From the NCBI GenBank assembly GCA_017635675.1, contig JAGBLA010000053.1, positions 1-60,842 on the forward strand: a stretch of DNA of 60,842 nt, in the 5' to 3' direction. This document shows, piece by piece, positions 8,957 to 18,304 of the stretch (within the stretch, counting starts at the first letter, position 1; every line of letters starts with the position of its first letter). The translations under genes and the position numbers were made by a program. Under the pieces are notes generated by a model. It saw nothing but the letters and a program-made list of their open reading frames with translations. It was not told the DNA's origin and did not search any database. Source of the stretch: Ruminiclostridium sp. Lineage in GTDB: Bacteria; Bacillota; Clostridia; Oscillospirales; Ruminococcaceae.

Positions 8957-9715
8957 TTATCCTAAAGCCACATCGAGTGACATCATTACCGCGAAACCTG
9001 CCGCAAAAGCTGCAATTCCCGAGTACGGGTGCGCTTTGTCTGTCATTTCCGGTATAAGCTCGGCGGTCACCACATATATCATAGCTCCTGCCGCGAAACT
9101 TAGAAGATACGGCATCGCGGGGATTATAAGGCTTGCGGCGGCTATGGTCAGCAGTGCTCCCGCAGGCTCCACCGCGCCGGAAAGTGTTCCGACAAGGAAA
9201 GACTTCGCGCGGGAGGTTCCCGCCGCGTGCAGCGGCATTGAGATTATCGCGCCCTCCGGGAGATTTTGTATCGCTATCCCGAGCGCCAGAGCGAAAGCTC
9301 CCGCGGCGGTTATATCCGTGGCTCCGCAGATAAGCCCCGCGTATATCGCTCCCACCGCCATGCCCTCGGGGATATTGTGTATCGTCACCGCGAGCAGCAT
9401 CAGCCGCTTGTCGGAAAATTCCGTATTCACAGGCATCGGCAGCGCCCTGTCGAGCAGCATCATCAGCCCGACACCGAGTAAAAAGCCTGTTACCGCGGGA
9501 ATGAACGCGAGCTGCCCCATGTCGGCGGCGCATTGCTCAATGGACGGTATCAGCAGGCTCCAAACACTCGCCGCCGTCATAACTCCCGCCGCGAACCCGT
9601 CAAGCAGGCTTTCCACCGTTCGGGAAAGCTCCCTTTTCATCATAAATACGCACAGCGCTCCGAGCGTTGTGCCGATAAACGGGATAAGCACCCCGTAAAA
9701 TACATCAGCAAACAT
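8957..9715 (-). CDS. ZIP-family metal transporter
   Basis: A 252-residue membrane protein of the ZIP/GufA family, moving divalent metals such as zinc into the cytoplasm. About eight hydrophobic segments are visible. The signature metal-site motif H-N-I-P-E-G-M-A occurs near the middle and a second, N-L-P-E-G-A-I, follows, as in the paired TM4/TM5 motif of the family. I place the start at 9715, where GGAGG lies seven bases upstream. The ATG ten codons earlier has no ribosome site. It is third in a leftward run with the P-type ATPase and rnhA, so two of the genes handle cations. Confidence 0.88.
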   Translation of the reverse strand: MFADVFYGVLIPFIGTTLGALCVFMMKRELSRTVESLLDGFAAGVMTAASVWSLLIPSIEQCAADMGQLAFIPAVTGFLLGVGLMMLLDRALPMPVNTEFSDKRLMLLAVTIHNIPEGMAVGAIYAGLICGATDITAAGAFALALGIAIQNLPEGAIISMPLHAAGTSRAKSFLVGTLSGAVEPAGALLTIAAASLIIPAMPYLLSFAAGAMIYVVTAELIPEMTDKAHPYSGIAAFAAGFAVMMSLDVALG

Positions 9716-9776
9716 TTCCGGTCCTCCGAACATTTTTAATAACATTCTATTCGGAAGACCGCGGGATTGCTACCCC

Positions 9777-10226
9777 TTATCTGCCCGCGTAGTAGTCGCG
9801 CATCGACACCGCAAGCTTGTCGCAGCGCTCGTTCTCGGCGTGACCCGCGTGACCCTTTATCCAGTTGAATTCCACGTCGTGGATTTTCAGCAGGTCAAGC
9901 AGCCGCTCCCAAAGGTCGGGATTGAGCGCCGGTTTCTTGTCGGATTTCACCCAGCCGCGCTTTCTCCACGACTCCGCCCAGCCTTTTGTCACGCTGTCAA
10001 CAACGTACTTCGAGTCGGTCTGGAGTATTACGTGACAGGGGTATTTGAGCGCCTCAAGCCCCGTTATCACGCCCATAAGCTCCATGCGGTTGTTGGTGGT
10101 GTGGGCTTCGCCGCCTTTAAGCTCGGTTTCCTTGTCGCCGTACCGCAGTATGACGCCGTAGCCGCCGGGGCCGGGATTGCCGGAGCAGGCTCCGTCGGAG
10201 AATATATAAACATTCTTTTTTTCCAT
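9777..10226 (-). CDS. rnhA: Ribonuclease HI
   Basis: A 149-residue type 1 RNase H that cuts RNA in RNA-DNA hybrids. The four acidic metal ligands are present at D11 ([10 protein letters not shown]), E49 (N-R-M-E-L), D71 (Q-T-D-S-K-Y) and D136, and the catalytic-loop histidine is in K-G-H-A-G-H. Length is normal for the bacterial enzyme. It lies 12 bases after the P-type ATPase gene and is probably co-transcribed with it, which has no obvious functional meaning. Confidence 0.95.
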   Translation of the reverse strand: MEKKNVYIFSDGACSGNPGPGGYGVILRYGDKETELKGGEAHTTNNRMELMGVITGLEALKYPCHVILQTDSKYVVDSVTKGWAESWRKRGWVKSDKKPALNPDLWERLLDLLKIHDVEFNWIKGHAGHAENERCDKLAVSMRDYYAGR

Positions 10227-10238
10227 GAGGACACTCCT

Positions 10239-12575
10239 TTACGCTTTGTTTCTGTGTTTTTCGGTTATACGGTCGGCTATCGTCACAGTGATGATGTTCA
10301 GCACAATGGTAAGAACTGCCGCGCTTACCGTTATTATCGCCGTTGTGAGTACCATGTCAGGAGTGAACGGTACAAATCCGAAGAACTCCTCAAGGAATAT
10401 ATGTCCGCAGAGGAACGCTCCGATAAGCAGCACCAGCATACCTATCTTCCACGGGCGCATAGGGTGGCAGGCAAGTAGGACGATGACGAACGATACCGAC
10501 GCGAGTATGAACGCGGACACGGTGCTGAGCTGCTCCACCGTGAACCCGAGAGTATGTCCGCAGATTATGCCCGCGGACAGGGCAATGACTGCCGAAACGC
10601 CGTTTGGTATCGCGCGGCGCAGGACGTTCGAGATGAAGCTCCCGCGTATCAGCTCCTTGTTGGGCTGGAGAGCCAGCAGAAAGCTCGGCGCGCCGATGCA
10701 GAGCGCGTTTATCAGCGTCATCTGTATCGGCTCAAACAGGAACGGCAGCTGTATTATCACGAACAGCAGCGCCAGCAGCAGGCTGTAAGTGGTTTTGGAC
10801 AGGAACAGCGACGCCGAGCGTTCAACGTTGTTTATCGAGCGCCGTCCCTCGGCTACGACCTTGGGCATGGATGCGAAGTTGCTGTCCAGCAGGACGAGGT
10901 TGGACACGTTGCGGGCAGCCTCGCTGCCGCTCTGCATAGCTACCGACACATCTGCCTCTTTGAGCGCGAGCACATCGTTCACACCGTCGCCTGTCATGCC
11001 TACTGTGTGACCTTTCGCCCGGAGCGCCTTTACAAGCTCAAGCTTCTGAGGCGGCGTTACACGTCCGAAAATGGTGTAGTCATCTACGACCTCGCCTATG
11101 TGCTCCACCGCTGACGCGTCGATATACTTATCGGCGTTCGTCACTCCCGCTTTCTGCGCAACGCAGCTTACGGTCATTGGGTTGTCGCCTGAGATTATCT
11201 TTATATCCACGCCCTGTTCCGCGAAGTACCGCAGGGTATCGGGAGCCTCGGCGCGTATCTTGTCCGCTATCGCCACTAAAGCTATGGGCTTTATGCCCTG
11301 CGGGAGAGCCTTGTCGCCGAACTCGTTGTCTGAGCGCGCAAGCAGTATAACGCGCCTGCCGCCCGCGGAGAATTTTTCGGCAGTTTCGCGTATGCTGTCA
11401 TAACTGCTGCCGAGAATGAATTCACCCGCGCCCATGATAAGCGAGCCTGTCTCGGGGAAGTGTGCTCCGCTCCACTTTCTCGCGGAGGAGAAAGGCACAG
11501 TCATGTCGGCGGTGAGCTTGCTTTCGTCGTTCCAGTGCTCTTTCACGGCGCAGAAGGTGGGATTGGTGTCGTTGAGCGCGCAGGCAAGCGCCGTCATATA
11601 TGTATCGGTGTCGCAGCTCTCGTCGAGTTTCAGCGTCTCCACCACCTGCATACTTCCCTCGGTTATGGTGCCTGTCTTGTCAAGGCACAGCACATCTACG
11701 CGCGCGAGGGTCTCGATGCAGTACATATCCTGCACAAGCGTCTTGTGCTGCGCAAGACGTATGGAGCTTACCGCAAGCACGATGCTCGTCAGCAGAACAA
11801 GCCCCTCGGGTATCATGCCGATTATTGCCGCGACGGTGCTCACCACAGCGCGGTTTACGGTCTGCCCCGAAACGAAGATGCCGTTGTACATGAGAATGAG
11901 CATGAGCGGGATAATGAGTATGGAAATGCCTTTGAGTATTGTGTTTATGGCATTCATCATCTTTGACTCGGTGCGCTTTACGTACTTCGCGCTGCTGGTT
12001 ATCTTGTTGGCGAAGCTTTCGGCACCGAGCCCCACGGCGACGGCACGGCATTCGCCGCTGACTGCGAAGGAGCCGGAGAGTATCTTGTCTCCGGGCTTTT
12101 TGTATATCGGGTCGCTCTCGCCGGTGATAAGGCTTTCGTTGACCTCGCACTCACCGGAAACGAGAAGGCAGTCGGCGGAAGCCTGGTACCCTGTGCGGAA
12201 CATTACAAGGTCGCCCTCGACTATCTCGGAGTTCGGTATTTCAAGCTCCTGCCCGCCGCGGATAACATGGGCTTTCGGTGCGGATATGAGCGTGAGACGG
12301 TCTATTGTGCGCTTTGCGCGTATCTCCTGGAAAATGCCTATGCCGGTATTGCAGAAGATGACGCCGATGAACATGGCGTTCTTTATCTCCCCGAATATCA
12401 GTACCAGCACCGCGAGCACGATGTTAAGAAAGTTGAAGAATGTGAGCGTGTTCTCGCGCACTATCTGCCCTATGGATTTGGTCTTTATCTCGCCGGTTCC
12501 GTTCACCTTTCCCTCGGCGGCGCGCTTTGCGGCTTCCTCGGGGGAAAGCCCCTTTTCTATGTCTGTGTCAGTCAT
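10239..12575 (-). CDS. Cation-translocating P-type ATPase, CtpE-like
   Basis: A 778-residue P-type ATPase. Landmarks are the actuator T-G-E-S (151-154), the TM4 motif P-E-G-L (256-259), the phosphorylated aspartate D299 in D-K-T-G-T-I-T, and the hinge T-G-D-G-V-N-D. There is no heavy-metal-binding N-terminal domain and no C-P-C motif. The P-E-G-L signature with M-I before it resembles CtpE-type calcium or monovalent cation pumps rather than copper or zinc exporters. The substrate cannot be fixed from sequence. It is the first gene of a run with rnhA and the ZIP transporter. Confidence 0.88.
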   Translation of the reverse strand: MTDTDIEKGLSPEEAAKRAAEGKVNGTGEIKTKSIGQIVRENTLTFFNFLNIVLAVLVLIFGEIKNAMFIGVIFCNTGIGIFQEIRAKRTIDRLTLISAPKAHVIRGGQELEIPNSEIVEGDLVMFRTGYQASADCLLVSGECEVNESLITGESDPIYKKPGDKILSGSFAVSGECRAVAVGLGAESFANKITSSAKYVKRTESKMMNAINTILKGISILIIPLMLILMYNGIFVSGQTVNRAVVSTVAAIIGMIPEGLVLLTSIVLAVSSIRLAQHKTLVQDMYCIETLARVDVLCLDKTGTITEGSMQVVETLKLDESCDTDTYMTALACALNDTNPTFCAVKEHWNDESKLTADMTVPFSSARKWSGAHFPETGSLIMGAGEFILGSSYDSIRETAEKFSAGGRRVILLARSDNEFGDKALPQGIKPIALVAIADKIRAEAPDTLRYFAEQGVDIKIISGDNPMTVSCVAQKAGVTNADKYIDASAVEHIGEVVDDYTIFGRVTPPQKLELVKALRAKGHTVGMTGDGVNDVLALKEADVSVAMQSGSEAARNVSNLVLLDSNFASMPKVVAEGRRSINNVERSASLFLSKTTYSLLLALLFVIIQLPFLFEPIQMTLINALCIGAPSFLLALQPNKELIRGSFISNVLRRAIPNGVSAVIALSAGIICGHTLGFTVEQLSTVSAFILASVSFVIVLLACHPMRPWKIGMLVLLIGAFLCGHIFLEEFFGFVPFTPDMVLTTAIITVSAAVLTIVLNIITVTIADRITEKHRNKA

Positions 12576-12631
12576 TTTGTCTCCTCGTCATATAAGTAAA
12601 TTGCAGTACCTGTAAAAAACGGTTCTATATC

Positions 12632-12660
12632 ATTATACTACTTTTCACATGATTTGTAAA
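12632..12660 (-). promoter_or_regulatory. Promoter of the P-type ATPase run
   Basis: Leftward TTTACA (12655-12660), 17 bases, TATAAT (12632-12637). It lies only 12 bases from the divergent response-regulator promoter at 12673-12701, so the two could share control. Confidence 0.75.
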
Positions 12661-12672
12661 TAGTAAAAATCA

Positions 12673-12701
12673 TTGACAAAGCAGCCTTTTTTTGATATTA
12701 T
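12673..12701 (+). promoter_or_regulatory. Promoter of the response regulator-addA operon
   Basis: TTGACA (12673-12678), 17 bases, TATTAT (12696-12701). The leader of about 75 bases carries a TATAGGAGG ribosome site before ATG 12785. Confidence 0.75.
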
Positions 12702-12784
12702 AATAAGATAGGAATATATTTCTCGCCGCCGTGGATGCGGAGAGATATTGAAATACAGCTTTTTAAAAGTATAGGAGGCATCAG

Positions 12785-13462
12785 ATGAGACTTCTGCTTG
12801 CGGAGGACGAGAAGACACTTTCAGAGGCTCTCGTGATACTGCTTTCACACAGCAACTATTCCGTAGATGCGGTATATAACGGACAGGACGCGCTGGACTA
12901 TCTTGAAGCGGGCAACTACGACTGCGCGGTGCTTGATGTGATGATGCCGAAGATGGACGGGATAACGGTGCTGAAACGGATACGTGCGAAGGGGATAAGC
13001 ATTCCCGTGCTGCTGCTCACTGCGAAGAGCGAGATAGACGACCGCGTGGAGGGGCTTGACGCGGGCGCGGACGACTATCTGACCAAGCCGTTTGCCACAA
13101 AGGAGCTGCTCGCCCGTGTGAGAGCCATGACGCGGCGTATGCCCGAGCTGACCGACAATCTGCTGAAAGTCGGGAACGTAACTCTCAACCGCGGGGACTT
13201 CATGCTGTCGGGACCTCTGGGCGGCATGCGCCTTGCCAACAAGGAATATCAGATGCTTGAGATGATGATGATGAACCCGGGGCACGCCATATCCACGGAG
13301 CGGTTCCTGGAGAAGATATGGGGCTATGAGAGCGAGTCGGAGATAAACGTGGTGTGGGTGAATATATCCGGACTCAGGAAAAAGCTCGCTGCGGTGGGCG
13401 GAAATGTTGAGATAAAGGCTGCGCGCGGCATCGGATATATGCTTGTGACATCGGAGGGATAA
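12785..13462 (+). CDS. OmpR-family response regulator, no kinase beside it
   Basis: A 225-residue regulator: receiver domain (1-118, acidic pair E7-D8, phosphoacceptor D51, T-K-P-F lysine) and a winged-helix output domain (about 128-222, ending in R-G-I-G-Y-M-L). It should bind DNA when phosphorylated. Unusually, no histidine kinase follows. The stop codon abuts the ATG of addA, so it is co-transcribed with a recombination helicase. The kinase may be elsewhere, or another phosphodonor may be used. Confidence 0.9.
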   Translation: MRLLLAEDEKTLSEALVILLSHSNYSVDAVYNGQDALDYLEAGNYDCAVLDVMMPKMDGITVLKRIRAKGISIPVLLLTAKSEIDDRVEGLDAGADDYLTKPFATKELLARVRAMTRRMPELTDNLLKVGNVTLNRGDFMLSGPLGGMRLANKEYQMLEMMMMNPGHAISTERFLEKIWGYESESEINVVWVNISGLRKKLAAVGGNVEIKAARGIGYMLVTSEG

Positions 13463-16400
13463 ATGGATTATACAGACGAACAGAAATTTGCCATAGATTA
13501 CGAAGGCAGCGCCGCGATAGTATCGGCGGCCGCGGGAAGCGGAAAGACCAGAGTTCTTGCGGGGCGTGTCATACGCATTCTCGAAGACCGTGAAAGCGGA
13601 ATAAACGCAGATGAAATGGTAGTTTCGACATACACCAATGAAGCTGCCGCTGAGCTCAGGTCAAGGATAGTGGATATGGTGGAGAAGGCGATAGCCGCCG
13701 CGAAGGAGAATGACAAGGCGCTTTATGACCATCTGACCGATCAGCGGATGCGGCTTTCGGACGCGCATATATGCACCATAAGCTCGTTCTGTCTTGACCT
13801 GCTTCGCCGCAGCAGTGCCCAGGCAGGTCTTCAGCCGGGTTTCGGCGTGATCGACGAATCACAGGGCAAGCTTTTGTACGCCAGAGCAGTGAGATCAGTG
13901 CTTGAGGATTACTGTGAGAACGGCGACCCTGTCAAGCGTGATATGATGTATGACTGGTTCTTCGGCGAGGACGACACAGCCCTTGAAAAGGCAATAACCA
14001 CGCTTTACGAATTCTCACGCACTCTTCCCGACAGGAAGGCTTATTTCCGCGATCAGATCGCGCTCTATGACGATCCCGATAATATGTCCCCACAGGCTAA
14101 GGCAGTGCTTGAAAAATATGTGGAAAAGAACATAGTGAAAGCATTCGCGGCGATCCGTGAGAAATTTACCAAGCTGCTGGCGCTGGCACCCGCCGCGAGG
14201 ACGACAAAGTTTGCCGGGAAGCTCAATGACGTAATAAACCTTACCAATAGTGTAACAGACATGAGATCGTGTCTCGAAAACTGTGATAAGATCACAGGCG
14301 CAAAGCTGCCGACATTCAGCAGAGATGACAGGGACAAGGAGTACGAAGCGGAACATATAGATGATATAGAAAAGGCGAAGGACATTGCCGGCAGTATCCG
14401 TGACAACTGGAAGGAGGTTATCCCTCGCCTGAAAATGCTGAGATCCCGGAACGCGGATATGAAGAAATGCAAGCCGGTGCTTGAGGAGCTTATAAGGCTC
14501 ACATTCATGGTGGAGCATCAGTTCGATGCACTCAAACGCGAGCGCAATGCTGTGGATTTTGCGGATATAGAGCTTATGACGATAGAGCTTCTCCGCGATG
14601 AAAACGGCGGTCAGACAGAGTTTGCGAAGGAAATATCAAAGTCTGTTAAGGTAATAATAGTTGATGAGTTCCAGGACAGCAACGACATACAGTATGAGAT
14701 ATTTCGGCTGCTTTCCCGAGACAAGAAGAACCTGTTTTTCGTGGGTGACATCAAGCAGTCCATATATCAGTTTCGCGGCGCGAATCCCATGGTGTTCCGG
14801 CGGCTCACAAATGATCCTGATTTCAAGGTCATTGATCTGAACAAGAACTTCCGCAGCTGTGACGAGGTCATCGACTCGGTGAACGCGATATTTACAGGCA
14901 CCATGACCGAGGAGCTCGGAGATGTTGACTATAACGAACATTGCGCGCTTGTTCGCGGCAGCGACGCATATTCCACCGACAAGGAGCTTAACCGCACCGA
15001 GTTCATCACGTTTGAGGGCGGCACTCAGCCCGAGAACCGCCGCCGTGAGGCTGAATATATCGCTTGGCGCATAAGGAAGATGCACGATGAGGGCTTTGAG
15101 GTCACGGACAGCGACGGGAAACGTCCCTGCAATTACGGCGACTTTGCCATTATTATGGGGCGCTATAACACCAATATAGGAGTTTACAGCAGCGCGCTCG
15201 AAAGGGCAGGCATACCTTATGAGGCAAAGGAAAGCGAGGATTACACAAGCAAGACCGAGATAAAGCTCGCTATGGCTATGCTCAAGGTCATAGATGACCC
15301 GTACAGAAGCACCGAGCTTGCAAGTGTGCTTATGAACGAGCCGTTCATGTTCGATGCGGAGGAAATGGCGAAAATAAAGCTCGCGGCAAACGAGGCGAAA
15401 AGCAAATTCCTGTGGACAGGTCTTGAGAAACGTGCGAAAAGCGACAAGCACGCTGCTGCGGCAGTGAGCGAGATACGAAAATACCGTACCTACGCTGCGG
15501 AGAATTCCGCGGAGAGGCTGATACGCATGATATGCGATGAGAGCCTGCTGATGCCGGCGATACAGGCTTCTCCCAACGGTGAGCGCCGCGGTTTCAATCT
15601 TCACAAGCTCATATACTACGCAGAGATGTTCGCGGAAAACGGCTGTCTCGGTCTGGGGGATTTCATAGCCAACATGGATGACCTTGCCGCAGGGAATGTT
15701 AAGCTTCCCAAGGCAAAGGGCGGGAACAAGAGCGGGAAAGTGCGCCTTATGACCATTCACGGCTCAAAGGGGCTCGAATTCCCGGTGTGTTTTGTATCAA
15801 ACATGTTCTCAAAGCCGATAATCGATGGCGGCGATATCATCTGCAACAGCGAGTACGGTATCGGAATGAAGATAAATGACATAAGAACGCTGACAAAGAC
15901 CGAGACAGCGTCATATACAATGACGAAGAATGAGAAAATGCGCTTGAGAGACAGCGAGAATATGAGGCTCCTGTATGTTGCGGCGACAAGAGCAAGGGAA
16001 AAGCTGATATTCACAGCGCCTTTTGACGGGAAAAAGGCGGGTCAGCACTATGGCTGGCTGCTCGAAAGCTCGGCTGTGAACGAAAAAGACCCCGCAAACT
16101 CTATGATACGGTTTGAGCGTGTGAATGACAGCAGGTATTCGATCATCGGTCAGGAGTCTTCCGATGATGACGTACAGATCAATGTACCGCGGTTCAGAGA
16201 GTACGCTTTCAGGGATTATCTCGCTGCGCCTGCAAAGGTGACGGCAACACAGGTGGGCGTAAAGAGCGTTGACGATTTTTCCGAGGAAAGCTCGGTAATG
16301 GACAGGTTCCTGCGTATGCCCACATTTGCCGCGAAGGACGGTGAGTCCGCGAAGCTTTCTCCGAAAAAGCGCGGCGACGCTTACCACAAGGTAATGGAGC

Positions 16401-16864
16401 GGCTCGACTTCAGAACGGAGCCGGAGGAGCTGTCCGCTGTGCTTGACAGATTTCACAGTGAGGGAATTCTGTCCGATGCGGAGCGCATAACCGTTGATGA
16501 AAAGGACATCGTGAAGTTCCTCGAAAGCGACCTGTGCAGACGCGCCGCCGCAAGTGAGCGTGTAGAACGGGAGTACCCGCTTTTCTGCGAGTATGACCCG
16601 AAACCCGGCGAGTGGGGGATAGAAGAATGGAAGGACAATGTGAAACCGTTCGTACAGGGCGTTGCGGATATGTTCTTCGTGGAGGACGGCGAGATAGTCC
16701 TCGTCGATTATAAGACCAACCGCGGCAAGACCGCCGACGAGCTGAGAGAGGAATACAGCGGACAGCTTGCTATATATGCTCACGCACTTTCGGAAGCTAT
16801 GGGAATGAAGGTGCGGCAGAAGGTGCTGTTCGCGTTTGAGATAGGCACAATAGAGGTAGAATAG
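13463..16864 (+). CDS. addA: AddA-type helicase-nuclease
   Basis: A 1133-residue UvrD/Rep-superfamily helicase with a C-terminal nuclease domain, matching AddA, which with AddB processes double-strand breaks for RecA loading. The Walker A motif is at about 22-29 (A-A-A-G-S-G-K-T) and the Walker B is V-D-E-F-Q-D-S. Motif V/VI regions include T-I-H-G-S-K-G-L-E-F and Y-V-A-A-T-R-A-R. The RecB-like nuclease motif is in L-V-D-Y-K-T-N near residue 1080. It is somewhat shorter than typical AddA (about 1200). No addB is adjacent, although the genes are usually neighbours. The start overlaps the regulator's end and uses the GGAGGGA inside it. Confidence 0.9.
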   Translation: MDYTDEQKFAIDYEGSAAIVSAAAGSGKTRVLAGRVIRILEDRESGINADEMVVSTYTNEAAAELRSRIVDMVEKAIAAAKENDKALYDHLTDQRMRLSDAHICTISSFCLDLLRRSSAQAGLQPGFGVIDESQGKLLYARAVRSVLEDYCENGDPVKRDMMYDWFFGEDDTALEKAITTLYEFSRTLPDRKAYFRDQIALYDDPDNMSPQAKAVLEKYVEKNIVKAFAAIREKFTKLLALAPAARTTKFAGKLNDVINLTNSVTDMRSCLENCDKITGAKLPTFSRDDRDKEYEAEHIDDIEKAKDIAGSIRDNWKEVIPRLKMLRSRNADMKKCKPVLEELIRLTFMVEHQFDALKRERNAVDFADIELMTIELLRDENGGQTEFAKEISKSVKVIIVDEFQDSNDIQYEIFRLLSRDKKNLFFVGDIKQSIYQFRGANPMVFRRLTNDPDFKVIDLNKNFRSCDEVIDSVNAIFTGTMTEELGDVDYNEHCALVRGSDAYSTDKELNRTEFITFEGGTQPENRRREAEYIAWRIRKMHDEGFEVTDSDGKRPCNYGDFAIIMGRYNTNIGVYSSALERAGIPYEAKESEDYTSKTEIKLAMAMLKVIDDPYRSTELASVLMNEPFMFDAEEMAKIKLAANEAKSKFLWTGLEKRAKSDKHAAAAVSEIRKYRTYAAENSAERLIRMICDESLLMPAIQASPNGERRGFNLHKLIYYAEMFAENGCLGLGDFIANMDDLAAGNVKLPKAKGGNKSGKVRLMTIHGSKGLEFPVCFVSNMFSKPIIDGGDIICNSEYGIGMKINDIRTLTKTETASYTMTKNEKMRLRDSENMRLLYVAATRAREKLIFTAPFDGKKAGQHYGWLLESSAVNEKDPANSMIRFERVNDSRYSIIGQESSDDDVQINVPRFREYAFRDYLAAPAKVTATQVGVKSVDDFSEESSVMDRFLRMPTFAAKDGESAKLSPKKRGDAYHKVMERLDFRTEPEELSAVLDRFHSEGILSDAERITVDEKDIVKFLESDLCRRAAASERVEREYPLFCEYDPKPGEWGIEEWKDNVKPFVQGVADMFFVEDGEIVLVDYKTNRGKTADELREEYSGQLAIYAHALSEAMGMKVRQKVLFAFEIGTIEVE

Positions 16865-16910
16865 GCGTACAGACAGATATGATCGCCGTTTGAACAAAGG
16901 AAAAAGACAG

Positions 16911-17816
16911 ATGATAAACTGGAAAACACCTGACAGCAGTATAGTCGTGGACTGCGCGTGGACTGAGGACTGCGCCAAGCGTTTCGGCAGCGATACCGCC
17001 CCCGCCAACATCATATTGCTCAGCGGGAAATATAATATCGTGACCGCCAGCGCCGGCGGAGCTTTGCTGCGGTATTACGGCGGCAAAACGCCCAATCGGC
17101 GCGGTTACGGGTTCCCGCTCTGCGCGAAGGACGCGGACATGGCGGGGATAATGGAGCTGCTGCGGCAGGACGCACAGGAGCGCAGAGTTCCGTTTGAATT
17201 CTGCTTGTGTGACGAGCGGCAGAAAGCTGTGGCAGACACGCTGCTGACCGTGGAATGGAAGTCCACCGACGATGACAGCGACTACATCTACAAGCGTGAG
17301 AGCCTTGCGACATTAACGGGTAAAAAGCTCCACCGCAAGCGCAATCACGTGAACGGCTTCCGAAGGCTTTACGACGGAATAGAGTACAGACCGCTGGATA
17401 GCTCCACCGCCGCTGACGCGCTTACGGTCGCCGAAAAGTGGCTTGCGGAGCGCGGTGATACCGCAGGGGACGATGAGCGCGGAGAATTTGACTGCATACG
17501 GACGGCTCTCGCGGACATCGACGCGCTGCGGCTGTTCGGCGGGGTGCTGTACGTGGGGGATATACCTGTGGCAATGACTGCCGCGTCTAAAATATCGGGC
17601 AGCGTGACTGATGTGCATTACGAGAAATCCTACGGCGAATACGCGGAAAACGGGGCGTTCGCGGTGATAAACCAGTGCTTCGCGTCATCCGATGCTGTGA
17701 CCTCCGAGTATATAAACCGTGAGGAGGACATGGGGATAGAGGGGCTTCGCACAGCCAAAAACTCCTACTATCCCGCGTTCAGGGTCAGAAAGTATTATGG
17801 GGTGGTCAGATGTTAA
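16911..17816 (+). CDS. DUF2156-like (LPG lysyltransferase C-terminal domain) protein
   Basis: About 301 residues with the pattern of the soluble GNAT-like domain found at the C-terminus of phosphatidylglycerol lysyltransferase (K-L-H-R-K-R-N-H-V-N in the middle, R-T-A-K-N-S-Y-Y-P near the end). There are no membrane segments, so it is not MprF itself. It may transfer an aminoacyl or acyl group to an unknown acceptor. The start at ATG 16911 follows AAAGGAAAAAG. A TTG at 16890 is less likely. It heads a tight run with the next two genes, overlapping by seven bases. Confidence 0.75.
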   Translation: MINWKTPDSSIVVDCAWTEDCAKRFGSDTAPANIILLSGKYNIVTASAGGALLRYYGGKTPNRRGYGFPLCAKDADMAGIMELLRQDAQERRVPFEFCLCDERQKAVADTLLTVEWKSTDDDSDYIYKRESLATLTGKKLHRKRNHVNGFRRLYDGIEYRPLDSSTAADALTVAEKWLAERGDTAGDDERGEFDCIRTALADIDALRLFGGVLYVGDIPVAMTAASKISGSVTDVHYEKSYGEYAENGAFAVINQCFASSDAVTSEYINREEDMGIEGLRTAKNSYYPAFRVRKYYGVVRC

Positions 17817-18304
17817 GTTCGGTACTTTCGCGCGAGGACTGCGCAAAATGCAGGTTCTGCTGTTCGTTCAGACGCCAGAGCCTGTGGGAGACCCCGCTGT
17901 TTGACGGACAGACGGCAGAGCGGCTCGCTGAGCTGTACCCGGGAGCGGCATTCAAGCCCCGCGAGGGAGCATTCACGATCGACATCGACGGCTGCTATGC
18001 CACCGACGACCCGGAGGAGGAAGCACTCTGTCCGTTCAACCGCGGCGGTTGTGTGCTGGGTGCGGAGGATAAGCCCTTCGACTGCTCGATATGGCCGCTT
18101 CGGGTCATGCCTGTGAACGGGCATAACGCTATTTGCCTTACGCCCACCTGTCCCGTCATTTCCGCCAAGCCGCTGTCGGTCATGAAGGAGCTTGCGGACG
18201 GCATTATCGGCGACCGCATACTGGAATATGCCGCCGCTCACCCTGAAATGGTCAAGCCGTACCGTGAGGGCTTCCCGGTGCTGCGGGAGGAAACTGACGT
18301 ATGA
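17810..18304 (+). CDS. YkgJ-type cysteine-cluster protein
   Basis: A 164-residue protein with clustered cysteines near the N-terminus (C-A-K-C-R-F-C-C) and further ones in L-C-P-F, G-G-C-V, D-C-S and T-P-T-C-P. This is the pattern of small zinc- or iron-sulfur-binding proteins of unknown function. It overlaps both neighbours by a few bases, so translation is probably coupled. No membrane segments. Confidence 0.75.
   Translation: MLSSVLSREDCAKCRFCCSFRRQSLWETPLFDGQTAERLAELYPGAAFKPREGAFTIDIDGCYATDDPEEEALCPFNRGGCVLGAEDKPFDCSIWPLRVMPVNGHNAICLTPTCPVISAKPLSVMKELADGIIGDRILEYAAAHPEMVKPYREGFPVLREETDV

Noticed and set aside
11416-12615. 399-codon open frame antisense to the P-type ATPase
   Set aside because: Shadow of the ATPase reading frame; low-complexity serine-rich product.
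14636-15760. Long open frame antisense to addA (also 15911-17014)
   Set aside because: Antisense to an intact helicase gene with clear motifs. The product has no recognisable domain.
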